From assembly GCA_963714375.1 (NCBI GenBank), contig CAVQOG010000008.1, positions 62,001-126,000 on the forward strand: DNA of 64,000 nt, written 5' to 3'. Made by a program: the position numbers and the translations under genes. Under the pieces are notes generated by a model. That model was not told the origin of the DNA. It was given only the letters and a program-made list of their open reading frames with translations, and made no database searches. Below are positions 51,262-59,581 of the stretch, in pieces. The stretch is from UBA5794 sp963714375. Its GTDB lineage: Bacteria > Actinomycetota > Acidimicrobiia > Spongiisociales > UBA5794. Positions within the stretch are counted from its first letter, which is position 1. Every line of letters begins with the position of its first letter.

Positions 51262-52077
51262 ATGTCTGCGAAACCTCTCACCGCCACCCCGATCGAACGA
51301 GATGTTGTCATTGTTGAGGGATCGGATGCCCGATCGTATCTGCAAACCCAGCTGACACAGGACATCGAAGCTATTGACCTCGCCCGGTCCGCTTGGTCGT
51401 TCATTCTCGACCCAAAGGGCTCGATCGAAGCGTTGGTTCGAGTAACGCGAATCGGTCATGACCGCTTGGCGCTCGACATCGAGCCTGGCCACGGCGACGG
51501 GGTACGTACCCGGCTCGACGGGCTGCTGTTTCGGACCGATGTGAGATTCTCACAAGCAACGTGGCCTGGAGTCGTGTGGCGTGGCGACGGATCTTCGAAG
51601 CAGTCCTTCGACGCACCAATCGTTTCCACGTGCTCTGGACGCAGCCCAGAGGGCGTTGATGTGATCGGTCCAACCGTTTCTGCTCCGGAAGGTGTGCCAT
51701 CGACTGACCTGGAGGAAATGCGGATCCAGACCGGTTGGCCGGCAATGGGCAATGAGATCACCGAGGGAATCACTCCGGCGATGACCGGTTTGGTTGATGT
51801 CACCGTCTCGTTCGACAAGGGCTGCTACACGGGTCAGGAACCTGTAGCGAGAACCCATCACCGTGGGGCGGCACCGACGAAACGACTCGTTCGGGTCTCA
51901 ACGGAGCCAGGGACGGTCCCAGCCGCCGCTGAGATTCGAATCGACGACGAACCCGCCGGTGAGGTCACATCAATGCTTGCGAGCGGAGAGGGCCTCGGAT
52001 ACCTGAACCGCAAGCACGCCACCCCCGTTGCAGCAACCGCCGGAGATCATCAGGCGAATCTCGCCGAAATCGGGTGA
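51262..52077 (+). CDS. ygfZ: YgfZ/GcvT-like folate-binding protein (Fe-S maintenance)
   Basis: From ATG 51262 the product is 271 residues with the YgfZ signature KGCYTGQEPVART. It has the GcvT-like N-terminal part (SDARSYLQTQLTQDIEAIDL). The family binds folate and supports iron-sulfur enzymes in repair of oxidative damage. The frame opens 12 codons upstream; the shorter start matches homologues. Confidence 0.88.
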   Translation: MSAKPLTATPIERDVVIVEGSDARSYLQTQLTQDIEAIDLARSAWSFILDPKGSIEALVRVTRIGHDRLALDIEPGHGDGVRTRLDGLLFRTDVRFSQATWPGVVWRGDGSSKQSFDAPIVSTCSGRSPEGVDVIGPTVSAPEGVPSTDLEEMRIQTGWPAMGNEITEGITPAMTGLVDVTVSFDKGCYTGQEPVARTHHRGAAPTKRLVRVSTEPGTVPAAAEIRIDDEPAGEVTSMLASGEGLGYLNRKHATPVAATAGDHQANLAEIG

Positions 52078-52100
52078 GCCGCGTCAGTCGTGAGAACGCC

Positions 52101-52673
52101 TCATTGAGGTTCTCCGAAGTCTTCGTGCATCTGTGAAGGCGTCGGGCCTGTCTGGCCCTGGTACTTGGATCCGAGCTCAGGCGACCCGTATGGATACTCA
52201 GCGGGTGTCGTCATCTGATAGAAGCTGATCTGCCCGATCTTCATCCTCGGATAGATTGCGATTGGGAGGTTGGCAACGTTGGAGAGCTCAAGCGTCACCT
52301 GCCCCTTGAACCCCGGATCAATGAATCCAGCAGTTGAGTGGATCAACAAGCCAAGGCGGCCAAGGCTGGATTTGCCCTCGAGTCTGGCGACGATGTCGTC
52401 CGCCAGACCGACGGTTTCGAGTGTCGAACCGAGTACAAACTCTCCGGGGTGGAGGATAAACGGCTCATCATCACTCACGGTGACGTTCGTGGTGAGGTCG
52501 CCCTGTGGTGCCTTCGGGTCGATGAGAGCGTATTTGTGGTTCTCGAAGACCCGAAAGTTCGGGTCGCAACGCAGGTCGACGCTCGATGGCTGCACCATCG
52601 CCTCGTCATACGGATCGATCAGGATCTTGCCTGAATCGATGCACTCTTTGATGGTGCGGTCTGAAAAGATCAT
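52101..52673 (-). CDS. dcd: dCTP deaminase (possibly bifunctional dCTP deaminase/dUTPase)
   Basis: The 190-residue product has MIFSDRTIKECIDSGKILID, QPSSVDLR, the catalytic-region HSTAGFIDPGFKGQVTLEL, and GSKYQGQTGPTPSQ. It supplies dUMP precursors for dTTP. Mycobacterial relatives are bifunctional; the sequence is compatible but does not prove it. Copy 7 of the dispersed repeat lies just upstream. Confidence 0.93.
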   Translation of the reverse strand: MIFSDRTIKECIDSGKILIDPYDEAMVQPSSVDLRCDPNFRVFENHKYALIDPKAPQGDLTTNVTVSDDEPFILHPGEFVLGSTLETVGLADDIVARLEGKSSLGRLGLLIHSTAGFIDPGFKGQVTLELSNVANLPIAIYPRMKIGQISFYQMTTPAEYPYGSPELGSKYQGQTGPTPSQMHEDFGEPQ

Positions 52674-52696
52674 CGAATCGCGATCCTAGCCACCGG

Positions 52697-52750
52697 CGCG
52701 TACCCAGGGTATGAAACCACCGTGACGGTGGGCTACAGCCCAAAGAACGG
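52697..52750. repeat. Dispersed palindromic element, copy 7
   Basis: CGCGTACCCAGGGTATGAAA then CCACCGTGACGGTGG (hairpin) and GGCTACAGCC (hairpin), ending CAAAGAACGG. It lies upstream of dcd; the clearest standard-length copy. Confidence 0.85.
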
Positions 52751-52861
52751 CTGATGCCCGTCGGGCCGTGGGAAGTCTCTGCTGTTTCGGCGAGTGTCGC
52801 GATACCGAGTTCCATGCGTGGAATTGACGGTACCTCGATTCCTTCGAGCCGTTGACGGTGG

Positions 52862-53260
52862 TCAGCCGATCGCTTCCAATGCAGCTACGAGTTTGTCGCG
52901 GGCCTCGGAAGCCACTGATGCGAGTTCGTCTGAATTTCCGGCAACGCTGAGCATGACGTGTGGGTCGACGACGGAGACCCGGGTCGATCCGTCAACTCTG
53001 GCAACAACGACGTTGCACGGAAGCAGGAGACCCATTTCATCATCGAACTCGATCGCACGATTGGCGAGTGCTGGATTGCATGCACCGAGGATCTTGTAGG
53101 CATCCCGCTCGATCCCGAGTTTGGCCCTGAGGGTCGCCGCGACGTCGATCTCTGTGAGGATGCCAAAACCTTGGTCAGCCAGTGCCTTACGGATCGCTGC
53201 TTCAGCATCGTCGAGTGACAGCGCGGTTGTGATTTCGTACCCGTACGTCGTCTTGTTCAT
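52862..53260 (-). CDS. DUF302 family protein
   Basis: From ATG 53260 the product is 132 residues with the DUF302 features ALSLDDAEAAIRKALADQGF, GILTEIDVAATLRAKLG, ILGACNPALANRAI and GLLLPCNVVVAR. The domain is widespread and of unknown function; it is sometimes linked to metal or sulfur stress. It lies downstream of the dehydratase and overlaps the shifted reading frame of that gene's true C-terminus. Confidence 0.85.
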   Translation of the reverse strand: MNKTTYGYEITTALSLDDAEAAIRKALADQGFGILTEIDVAATLRAKLGIERDAYKILGACNPALANRAIEFDDEMGLLLPCNVVVARVDGSTRVSVVDPHVMLSVAGNSDELASVASEARDKLVAALEAIG

Positions 53261-53310
53261 GGTGCTCCCGTGTCGTTTCGTCGTGATCAGTGTCGGTAGT
53301 GAAGACCGGT

Positions 53311-54393
53311 TCACCGAGGACGTCGGCGAATGGCACAATCCCGAGTCCCGGCTGCGAAGAGGAAGCCATTCGTCCGTTGTTCCCGTTGCGGGGCACCGTC
53401 TGCGATGTCGACGGTTACATAGCTGTTGAAGTCTGTTGCCGTGAACAGCAATTCTGGGGGTGTGCTGTGGGCCAGATGGGAAATCGCCGCAGTGATGATG
53501 TCGCCACCCCACGAATCCTCAATGGTCATCGCGATCCCGAGCGACGCACACAGATCTCGTGCCTGGCGAGCCTTCGTGAGTCCCCCAAACTTGCTGATCT
53601 TGATGTTCACCACATCCATCGCATCGTCGGCATGTCCACGCATCAGGACGTCAAGCCCATCGATGGTTTCGTCCATGACAAACGGATGACTCGTTCGTCG
53701 CCGAATGGAGAGGCATTCGTCGTAGCTGAGACACGGCTGCTCGATATAGACATCAACGTCATCGACCGCTCGCACGACTCGAGCGGCTTCATGCATGAGC
53801 CAACCGGTATTGGCGTCGGCGATCAGTTTCTCACCGGTGTTCATCGTTGCTCCCACCACGCGAACGCGCTCGATATCAGTATCTGGATCACCACCAACTT
53901 TGAGTTGGAAACGTCGGTATCCCTGTTCGCGGTACATCTCGACGTTGTCCGCCATCTCCTGCGGGGACCTCTGGGAGATCGCTCGATACAACACGAAGTC
54001 TTCGCCGTACGTTCCGCCGAGCAGCGTCGAGATCGGGAGTCCCGAGACCTTTCCGAGGATGTCCCAACATGCCATGTCGATCGGGGACTTGGCGTATGGA
54101 TGGCCCTTGAGGGCGCGGTCCATCAGCCGATTGACCACGTCGAGCTGTGTCGGATCTGCGCCGATGAGGTCGGGTCCTATCGCTGCGATCCCCGTCCTTG
54201 CGCCCTCGGCGTACGAGGGGAGGTATGCCGGCCCGAGAGGGCACACCTCGCCATGGCCAACGACGCCTTCGTCGGTCTCGATTCGGACCACGGTCGAGTC
54301 AAAGACATCAACTGACTTGCCACCCGACCAGGAATACCGACCCTCGTGCAGCGGAAGATCGACCTGGTATGCCGATATCCGTGTGATCTTCAT
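53311..54393 (-). CDS. Enolase-superfamily dehydratase (cis-3-hydroxy-L-proline dehydratase-like), frameshifted C-terminus
   Basis: The 360-residue product has enolase-superfamily residues: Lys165 (FQLKVGG), metal ligands near Asp193, Glu218 and Asp241 (IADANTG, YIEQP, MDETIDG), and Lys265 (NIKISKFGG). It most resembles dehydratases acting on cis-3-hydroxy-L-proline (inference from the N-terminal half). The last 24 residues do not fit the family. In the other minus-strand frame just downstream, NGRMASSSQPGLGIVPFADV followed by LGEPV appears, which is the expected ending. A one-base difference at the GGGG run 53390-53393 would rejoin the two. Confidence 0.8.
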   Translation of the reverse strand: MKITRISAYQVDLPLHEGRYSWSGGKSVDVFDSTVVRIETDEGVVGHGEVCPLGPAYLPSYAEGARTGIAAIGPDLIGADPTQLDVVNRLMDRALKGHPYAKSPIDMACWDILGKVSGLPISTLLGGTYGEDFVLYRAISQRSPQEMADNVEMYREQGYRRFQLKVGGDPDTDIERVRVVGATMNTGEKLIADANTGWLMHEAARVVRAVDDVDVYIEQPCLSYDECLSIRRRTSHPFVMDETIDGLDVLMRGHADDAMDVVNIKISKFGGLTKARQARDLCASLGIAMTIEDSWGGDIITAAISHLAHSTPPELLFTATDFNSYVTVDIADGAPQREQRTNGFLFAAGTRDCAIRRRPR

Positions 54394-54466
54394 GTCGCTC
54401 CCCGAAACGCTTCGTACACACCCTAGGAACGGCGCGTTTCATCGGGACCTGAGCGAGCACCCGGCG

Positions 54467-55010
54467 CTAGGTGATCGACAGACAGACCTCATCAGAACCC
54501 GGTGATGCGTTGCCGCCGGCGTCGACTGCCTTCACGACATAGCAATGGATCCCCGGGGTGACGTCTCGTGGGTAATCGACGTAGTTCGTCGTTCCCGCTG
54601 GGACATTGGTGAGATGGCTCTTTGATCCGCCGGGATTCTCCGAGTACGAGAGGGAGTAGTGGTCAAGATCGCCTGCAGAAGAGGCGGCCCACTGGACGTA
54701 CATCTCGCCGCTTCCGCCCCCGAGTTCCCACGGTGACACCGGTCACCTTCGAAGGCGGTGGATCTGGGGCCTTGGTCGTCGCTGCTGTGGTTGTTGTGGG
54801 TGCCACGGTCGTGGTGGTCGTGGTTGTGGTGGTGGTCGGCGGCACGGTCGTGGTTGTGGTGGTGGTCGTGCTGGTTGTCGCAGAGGCCATCGACGTCGTG
54901 GACGGTGTACTTGTTGTCGTGGTTTCGTTCGCCGAACTGCTACATGCCGTGGCAACGGCGAAGACCGCGATGGCGAGCGCCACCATTCGGGGAGTCGGTT
55001 TGCGTGCCAT
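54467..55010 (-). pseudogene. Lipoprotein with Thr-rich linker and fibronectin type III domain, interrupted by a frameshift
   Basis: From 55010 the frame encodes a signal peptide with lipobox-like VATAC, a long Thr-rich linker, and PPPSKVTGVTV before it goes wrong (VGTRGRKRRDVRP) and stops at 54663. The next frame, starting near 54739, continues MSPWELGGGSGEMYVQWAAS, DHYSLSYSENPGG and a typical FN3 ending. One base lost near 54735-54742 would restore a single secreted protein of about 180 residues. Either a sequence error or a recent inactivation. Confidence 0.65.
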
Positions 55011-55053
55011 ACCGAATCATGCCACGCCTGCTTCGATTCGACCAGTGGAAGAT

Positions 55054-55755
55054 CTACCGTGATCCGTGTTCGTGGTTGCAGACGACGTTGATCAGCTCCG
55101 ACAGATCTGCGATCTCGTGGGTGCTCCGCGGTCCGTGCGACGTCTCCGAACGCGGGTTGTACCAGCACGTGTCTATGCCGAAGTTGATCCCTCCCTGGAT
55201 GTCTGATGTAAGCGAGTCACCGACCATCAGGGTCCGGGTCTTGATGGATTCGCCGAGCGCACGGAATGTGAGGTCAAAGATCTCGATCGCTGGTTTGGAT
55301 ACCCCCACCTCACCCGAGATCACAATCGAGTCGAAGTATTGGTCGAGTCCAAGACGGGCGATCCGCGTACGTTGGACCTCGCCGATTCCGTTGGTAACCA
55401 GCGCAAGTACTGCACATTCCGACAATTCATCGAGGACCTGAAGCGAGCCCGGATAGAGGTCACCCTCCTCCCCGAGCCCCCGGACGTACCTTTGGGCGAG
55501 CGTTTGGGCATCTGCTTCTATCTCGCGTGTTGTGACCAGACGCTCCCACCGAGTGACTCTGAGATCATCGGGAGCAATCTCTCCCCTCTCCACAGCCGCC
55601 CACAGATCACGGTTTATCCGGTCGTAGGCTGGGAAGTACTTCTGGGGATCGTCGATCCCCGCCTCACGCAGCGTGGCGTCGAATGCGCGTGCCTCGGAGG
55701 CGGCGGAGTCAAGCAACGTGTGATCCAGGTCGAAGAGAACGGTCGTGTATGGCAT
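55054..55755 (-). CDS. HAD superfamily hydrolase (YjjG-type)
   Basis: From ATG 55755 the product is 233 residues: motif I FDLDHTLLD, motif II LVTNGIGE, motif III Lys in VSKPAIEIFD, and motif IV MVGDSLTSDIQGG. Closest in pattern to pyrimidine 5'-nucleotidase YjjG, which clears non-canonical nucleotides (inference). An upstream extension of the frame runs through a heptamer array and is rejected. Confidence 0.88.
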   Translation of the reverse strand: MPYTTVLFDLDHTLLDSAASEARAFDATLREAGIDDPQKYFPAYDRINRDLWAAVERGEIAPDDLRVTRWERLVTTREIEADAQTLAQRYVRGLGEEGDLYPGSLQVLDELSECAVLALVTNGIGEVQRTRIARLGLDQYFDSIVISGEVGVSKPAIEIFDLTFRALGESIKTRTLMVGDSLTSDIQGGINFGIDTCWYNPRSETSHGPRSTHEIADLSELINVVCNHEHGSR

Positions 55756-55763
55756 CTGGGGAC

Positions 55764-55848
55764 GGTAATCCGACGGCCGGTATCCGATGACCGATAACCG
55801 ATGACCGATCTCCGATTTCCGACTTCCGATGGCGAGTGTCCGATGACC
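55764..55848. repeat. Longest heptamer array, about twelve units
   Basis: Units include GGTATCC, GATGACC, GATAACC, GATGACC, GATCTCC, GATTTCC, GACTTCC, GATGGCG, AGTGTCC and GATGACC. It fills most of the gap between the divergent HAD and CapA-like genes. It would be translated as a spurious N-terminal extension of the HAD frame. Confidence 0.8.
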
Positions 55849-55928
55849 GGCCTCCAGCGTTGCTTTCCGACATATCAATTGGGGAATCATCTCGTTGCCG
55901 ATCCCGGTCGCTACCGTCGCGATCTGCC

Positions 55929-57146
55929 ATGAAGAGGATCATCACAGTCACAGTGCTCGGGGTTGCGAGTCTTGTCGTAGCGCTGCCGATCGCAGCTGCG
56001 GCACCGAGCGGTGCACGACTCCCAACGCAGGTACCCGAGGTGATCAATGGGGACAGCGCGACGCTGGTGTTCACCGGTGACATGCTGGTTCACAATCGAA
56101 TCGCACGGAAAGCCGCAGAACTCGCAAAGGAAACAGAGGCAGACTTCGACTTCACCCCGATGTTTGGCGAGGTACGGTCGGTGATCTCCGCGGCGGACCT
56201 TGCGATCTGCCATCAGGAGATCACGCTCGACGTCCCTGGACACCCGATCGGCGTGTTTCCTCAACTATCGGCTCCGGGGGAGTTTGCCTCAGCGGTCGAA
56301 GGGGCTGGATACGATGGATGCTCGACCGCCTCAAACCATTCAACTGACTACGGAACGACTGGAATCGAGTCCACAATTGCGGTCCTCGATGAGGCGGGCC
56401 TCAGTCACACCGGCACTGCGATGACCGAAGCCCAATCCCATGGTGTGCTCTACGAGTTGGAGGCTCTGACAGTCGGACACCTGTCTGCGACGTACGGCGT
56501 TCAGATGTATCGACCCCAGTATGGGTGGTCGGTGGGGCTGATCGATACGGATCGGATCATCGCTGATGCCGAGGCGCTCAAGGCGAGCGGTGCAGATTGG
56601 GTTGTGGTGTCGCTCCATTGGGGCAACCAATACCAAGTGTCAACGACCTCCCACCAGCGCTCGACAGCCGATACCTTGACGGCCTCGGATGCGATCGACA
56701 TGATCGTCGGGCATCACGCCCATGTGCTCCAAGCCGTCGAGCGTGTCAATGGCAAGCTCGTGGCGTACGGGCTCGGCAACTTCCTTTCGAACCAATCGGC
56801 GGGATACAGCGGTCCCAACACCGAGGATGGTGCCGTCCTGATGATTCGACTCCGCTCCAACACGGACGGAACCTGGTCGCTGTGGGACACGGCATACATG
56901 CCGACATGGGTGCATCGTAAGGCAGGCGGATACACGATCTGGCCCGCGCTCGGACCGTCACCAGAGAACCTGTCCCCCCGGTACCAGGAGCAGTCAGCGG
57001 CGAGATCCCTGAAGAACCTCACGTTCGGTGGTCGTCAGATCCCTGGCCTCTCAGCTGACCAATCCCTCGCTTGGCTTTCCACCGATCCAAGAGCCGCACG
57101 ATTCCATCCGCCGTTGTGGGCTCCCGGGGTGGACAGAAGTTATTGA
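55929..57146 (+). CDS. Secreted CapA-family (poly-gamma-glutamate/capsule synthesis) protein
   Basis: From ATG 55929 the product is 405 residues with a signal peptide (about residues 1-25, ending near APSGA). The CapA metallophosphatase-like domain shows LVFTGDMLVHN, SNHSTDYG, VSLHWGNQY and VGHHAHVLQ. Family members act in poly-gamma-glutamate or capsule assembly, but many have other roles. The next genes belong to a different, AT-rich segment. Confidence 0.85.
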   Translation: MKRIITVTVLGVASLVVALPIAAAAPSGARLPTQVPEVINGDSATLVFTGDMLVHNRIARKAAELAKETEADFDFTPMFGEVRSVISAADLAICHQEITLDVPGHPIGVFPQLSAPGEFASAVEGAGYDGCSTASNHSTDYGTTGIESTIAVLDEAGLSHTGTAMTEAQSHGVLYELEALTVGHLSATYGVQMYRPQYGWSVGLIDTDRIIADAEALKASGADWVVVSLHWGNQYQVSTTSHQRSTADTLTASDAIDMIVGHHAHVLQAVERVNGKLVAYGLGNFLSNQSAGYSGPNTEDGAVLMIRLRSNTDGTWSLWDTAYMPTWVHRKAGGYTIWPALGPSPENLSPRYQEQSAARSLKNLTFGGRQIPGLSADQSLAWLSTDPRAARFHPPLWAPGVDRSY

Positions 57147-57214
57147 GATTGATATCTTTCTATCAGTTAACATTCATTTCCTCTTACTATCAATGTATAT
57201 TTGAGGGTTATAAG
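57147..57214 (+). promoter_or_regulatory. AT-rich hipBA promoter region
   Basis: The 68 bases before hipB are far more AT-rich than the surroundings (TTATTGAGATTGATATC and TATATTTGAGGGTTATAAGG). They contain plausible promoter elements and GAGGG as ribosome binding site. Such a composition change is a sign of foreign origin. HipB probably autoregulates here, but no clear operator palindrome was identified. Confidence 0.5.
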
Positions 57215-57547
57215 GTGAGTCAATTCATCGAATGGGCTGACGACCCAATCATGGAGGAGCTTGGAAATCGCCTCCGCCAGGAACGTCTGAACCGAAACAT
57301 CACCCAAGAGGATCTCGCACGCTCCGCGGGTGTCTCGATTGGTGCATTGCGAAATGCTGAATCCGGGAACGGGTCATCAATGACGACCTTCATTCGTCTG
57401 CTTCGTGCGCTGGGCCTGCTGCATCGCATTGAAGCGGTCCTTCCTGAGTCCGAGATCTCGCCGATCGAACTGAGCAAGCTTCGGGGCCGGGAGCGGCGAA
57501 GGGCATCGGGCAAGGACCGACCACCGGTGATCAATCGTGAGCGTTGA
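57215..57547 (+). CDS. hipB: HipB-like antitoxin, Xre helix-turn-helix
   Basis: From GTG 57215 the product is 110 residues. The HTH reads LGNRLRQERLNRNITQEDLA, then AGVSIGALRNAESGNG. The C-terminus is basic (RGRERRRASGKD). It would bind its promoter and neutralise HipA encoded immediately after, overlapping by 11 bases. The open frame continues upstream through an AT-rich stretch without similarity. Confidence 0.85.
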   Translation: MSQFIEWADDPIMEELGNRLRQERLNRNITQEDLARSAGVSIGALRNAESGNGSSMTTFIRLLRALGLLHRIEAVLPESEISPIELSKLRGRERRRASGKDRPPVINRER

Positions 57548-58826
57548 TGTGGCAACGGTGCATCTTTGGGGACAGGAAGTCGGTGCGGTCGCATGGAATC
57601 CGCAACGTGCGACTGCATCGTTTCAGTATGCTGCCCCGTTCGTCGCGAGGGGATTGCCGATCGCTCCAGTGATGATGCCCCTCGACGCGAACCGCATCTA
57701 CAGCTTTCCTGAGCTCGGTCGAGACGCCTTCCGCGGACTTCCCGGGATGCTCGCAGACTCACTCCCCGATCGATGGGGAACCGAAGTGTTCAATCGATGG
57801 CTTGCGACTCAGGGGAGACCCCGCGATTCCTACACCCCTGTTGAACGACTGCTCTACGTGGGGAAACGGGGAATGGGTGCGCTGGAGTACCATCCCGCGA
57901 GGCGCGGGCTTGGCCGAAGTGAAGTGGTTACTGCCAATGAGCTTGCCGATCTCGCTGCGAGTGTCCTGTCCGCGCACGGAGCGATGTCGACTGGATTCGA
58001 CGATGATGGCCTCGATACCCTGCTGCAAGTGGGTACCTCGGCAGGAGGCGTGAGGGCGAAAGCCGTTATTGCTTGGAACCCGTCGACCGATGAGATGCGG
58101 TCAGGCCAGGTCACTGCTCCCGACGGGTTCGAGTACTGGATCATCAAATTTGATGGGGTTGGGTCCACCGACGGTTCTTTCACCGATCCCGCGGGCTACG
58201 GCAGGGTGGAAATGGCATACCACCTGATGGCGATCGCAGCTGGAATCGAGATGTCTCCCTCCCGAATCCAAGTCGATAGCGGTGGGCGTGCCCACTTCAT
58301 GACTCGACGATTTGATAGGAACACTGATGGCTCGAAGCATCACGTGCAGACGTACCAGGCAATCACGCACCGCGACTACAACGAAACGGGACGCCATTCT
58401 TGGGAGGATGCCTTGATGTTGTGTACCAGACTGTGCGGTTATGGGGCCACGGAACAGCTGTATCGACGCCTCGTATTCAACGTCGTTGCGAGAAACCATG
58501 ATGACCACACCAAGAACATCGGCTATCTGATGGAGACCGACGGGGTGTGGACCCTGGCACCGGCATATGACGTCACGTACGCGTTCAACCCTGCCTCACG
58601 ATGGACGTCGCAACACCAGATGACGATCAATGGCAAGCAGGCGAGCATCGGACTCGCCGATCTCCTCGCGGTGGCAGCAACCGTCGGTGTGCGCAAACCG
58701 ATGGAAACCGTGCGAGCCGTCGTCGACGCCGTTTCCGAATGGGAGACATTCGCCAACGAAGCTGACGTGACCGAAGATTTCCGAGCCGGAATCAGTGGAA
58801 ACCTATATACCGATATCGTCGAGTAG
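57537..58826 (+). CDS. hipA: HipA-type serine/threonine kinase toxin
   Basis: The 429-residue product has the N-terminal HipA subdomain, a P-loop-like GTSAGGVRAKA at about 166-176, the catalytic RNHDDHTKN at 319-327 and the metal-binding DVTYAF at 345-350. HipA toxins phosphorylate translation targets such as glutamyl-tRNA synthetase and produce persistence. All key residues are present, so the toxin looks active. Start is GTG 57537, overlapping hipB. Confidence 0.9.
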   Translation: MSVDVATVHLWGQEVGAVAWNPQRATASFQYAAPFVARGLPIAPVMMPLDANRIYSFPELGRDAFRGLPGMLADSLPDRWGTEVFNRWLATQGRPRDSYTPVERLLYVGKRGMGALEYHPARRGLGRSEVVTANELADLAASVLSAHGAMSTGFDDDGLDTLLQVGTSAGGVRAKAVIAWNPSTDEMRSGQVTAPDGFEYWIIKFDGVGSTDGSFTDPAGYGRVEMAYHLMAIAAGIEMSPSRIQVDSGGRAHFMTRRFDRNTDGSKHHVQTYQAITHRDYNETGRHSWEDALMLCTRLCGYGATEQLYRRLVFNVVARNHDDHTKNIGYLMETDGVWTLAPAYDVTYAFNPASRWTSQHQMTINGKQASIGLADLLAVAATVGVRKPMETVRAVVDAVSEWETFANEADVTEDFRAGISGNLYTDIVE

Positions 58827-59054
58827 GCCGGTTGCTGTACCGACAGGGGTTTCATTGGTCGGGTGTTTGAGCGGTGTGCTTGACACCGGGTCGAAGATCA
58901 GACTTCCGAGTTCGTCTGTCGTCAGCTCCCGCAGGATGCAGAATTCGTTCTCTTCCCGGCGCAGAATGACGGGGTCACCGGTGATTGGAAGTTCGGCTCG
59001 ACCGGAAGTTGGTCGATCAGGCGAGGTGGGAGAAGTCTCACTGCTCGCTCCCAC
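58803..59054 (-). CDS. Small uncharacterised protein
   Basis: The 83-residue frame starts at GTG 59054 (no clear ribosome binding site). It contains PITGDPVILRREENEFCILR, then ELTTDELGSLIFDP. Its 3' end overlaps the convergent hipA by 24 bases. Coding potential is moderate; it could be a degenerate relic of the adjacent element. Confidence 0.35.
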   Translation of the reverse strand: MGASSETSPTSPDRPTSGRAELPITGDPVILRREENEFCILRELTTDELGSLIFDPVSSTPLKHPTNETPVGTATGLLDDIGI

Positions 59055-59340
59055 TGACCGACCTCATCGGGCAGAGCTCAAGCGCTCGGGCGACACGATC
59101 TCCCATGGCCATCTCGTCGGCGAGTTCCAGCATTGCGTTGCGTTCCGGACCGGTGATCGGTCGCGAACCTTCCGACAGCCAGTCAGCGATCATCTCGAGG
59201 GCTGGGCCGAGTTCATTTGCATCGATGTACTCATGAGCCCACGCTTGTTGTTGGACAGTCAATCGGTCGCCGAGGTCGATCACGAGTGGGAGGAGCCGCC
59301 CGCGAATCTGTTCGTAGTAGCTGGCCTGATCGTTGCTCAT
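59038..59340 (-). CDS. MafI-like immunity protein family
   Basis: The 100-residue product SNDQASYYEQIRGRLLPLVID, then AHEYIDANELGPALEMIADW and LELADEMAMGD, has the pattern of small helical immunity proteins of MafI type, which neutralise polymorphic toxins. No toxin gene is beside it, so it may be an orphan. It is coupled by ATGA to the integrase fragment upstream. Confidence 0.5.
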   Translation of the reverse strand: MSNDQASYYEQIRGRLLPLVIDLGDRLTVQQQAWAHEYIDANELGPALEMIADWLSEGSRPITGPERNAMLELADEMAMGDRVARALELCPMRSVSGSEQ

Positions 59341-59567
59341 TTGCTGAGGTCACCGTTCATGCGTTGTTTGATGGCGTCGGCGATCGTGGTCTCACGACCC
59401 TCTGGAGTTTTGAGGTATCGGAGTGATGCGTCGGCGAAGGCGTAGCCCATGCGAGTCATGATCTCACGTACCGAAGCGCTCGCGGTCACCGCGGACTCCT
59501 TCGTTTGAGGAACATTGTCGGTACGCCGGCGAGACAGATTGAGGGGCGGAGACCGGAAACCCTGCAA
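59337..59567 (-). pseudogene. Tyrosine recombinase (integrase) C-terminal remnant
   Basis: The 76-residue frame ends with SVREIMTRMGYAFADASLRY, then LKTPEGRETTIADAI. This matches the end of phage integrases (…REIMTRLGHSS…ALRYxHAT…), including the catalytic Tyr in LRY. The His of GH is Tyr, and everything upstream (RHR box) is missing. It lies 15 bases from the 3' end of tRNA-Gly, where such enzymes normally sit. Confidence 0.6.
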
Positions 59568-59581
59568 AGAAAGGCCTCGAG

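Noticed and set aside
53290..54315. A 341-codon plus-strand frame opposite the dehydratase
   Set aside because: Same reason; the minus strand has clear enolase-superfamily residues.
54780..54900. Simple-sequence or CRISPR-like repeat
   Set aside because: It is the Thr-rich linker of the lipoprotein (ACC/ACG/ACA codons on the minus strand).
57215..58826. New defence system
   Set aside because: HipB and HipA are a well-known toxin-antitoxin pair with standard motifs; nothing else around them suggests a wider defence module.
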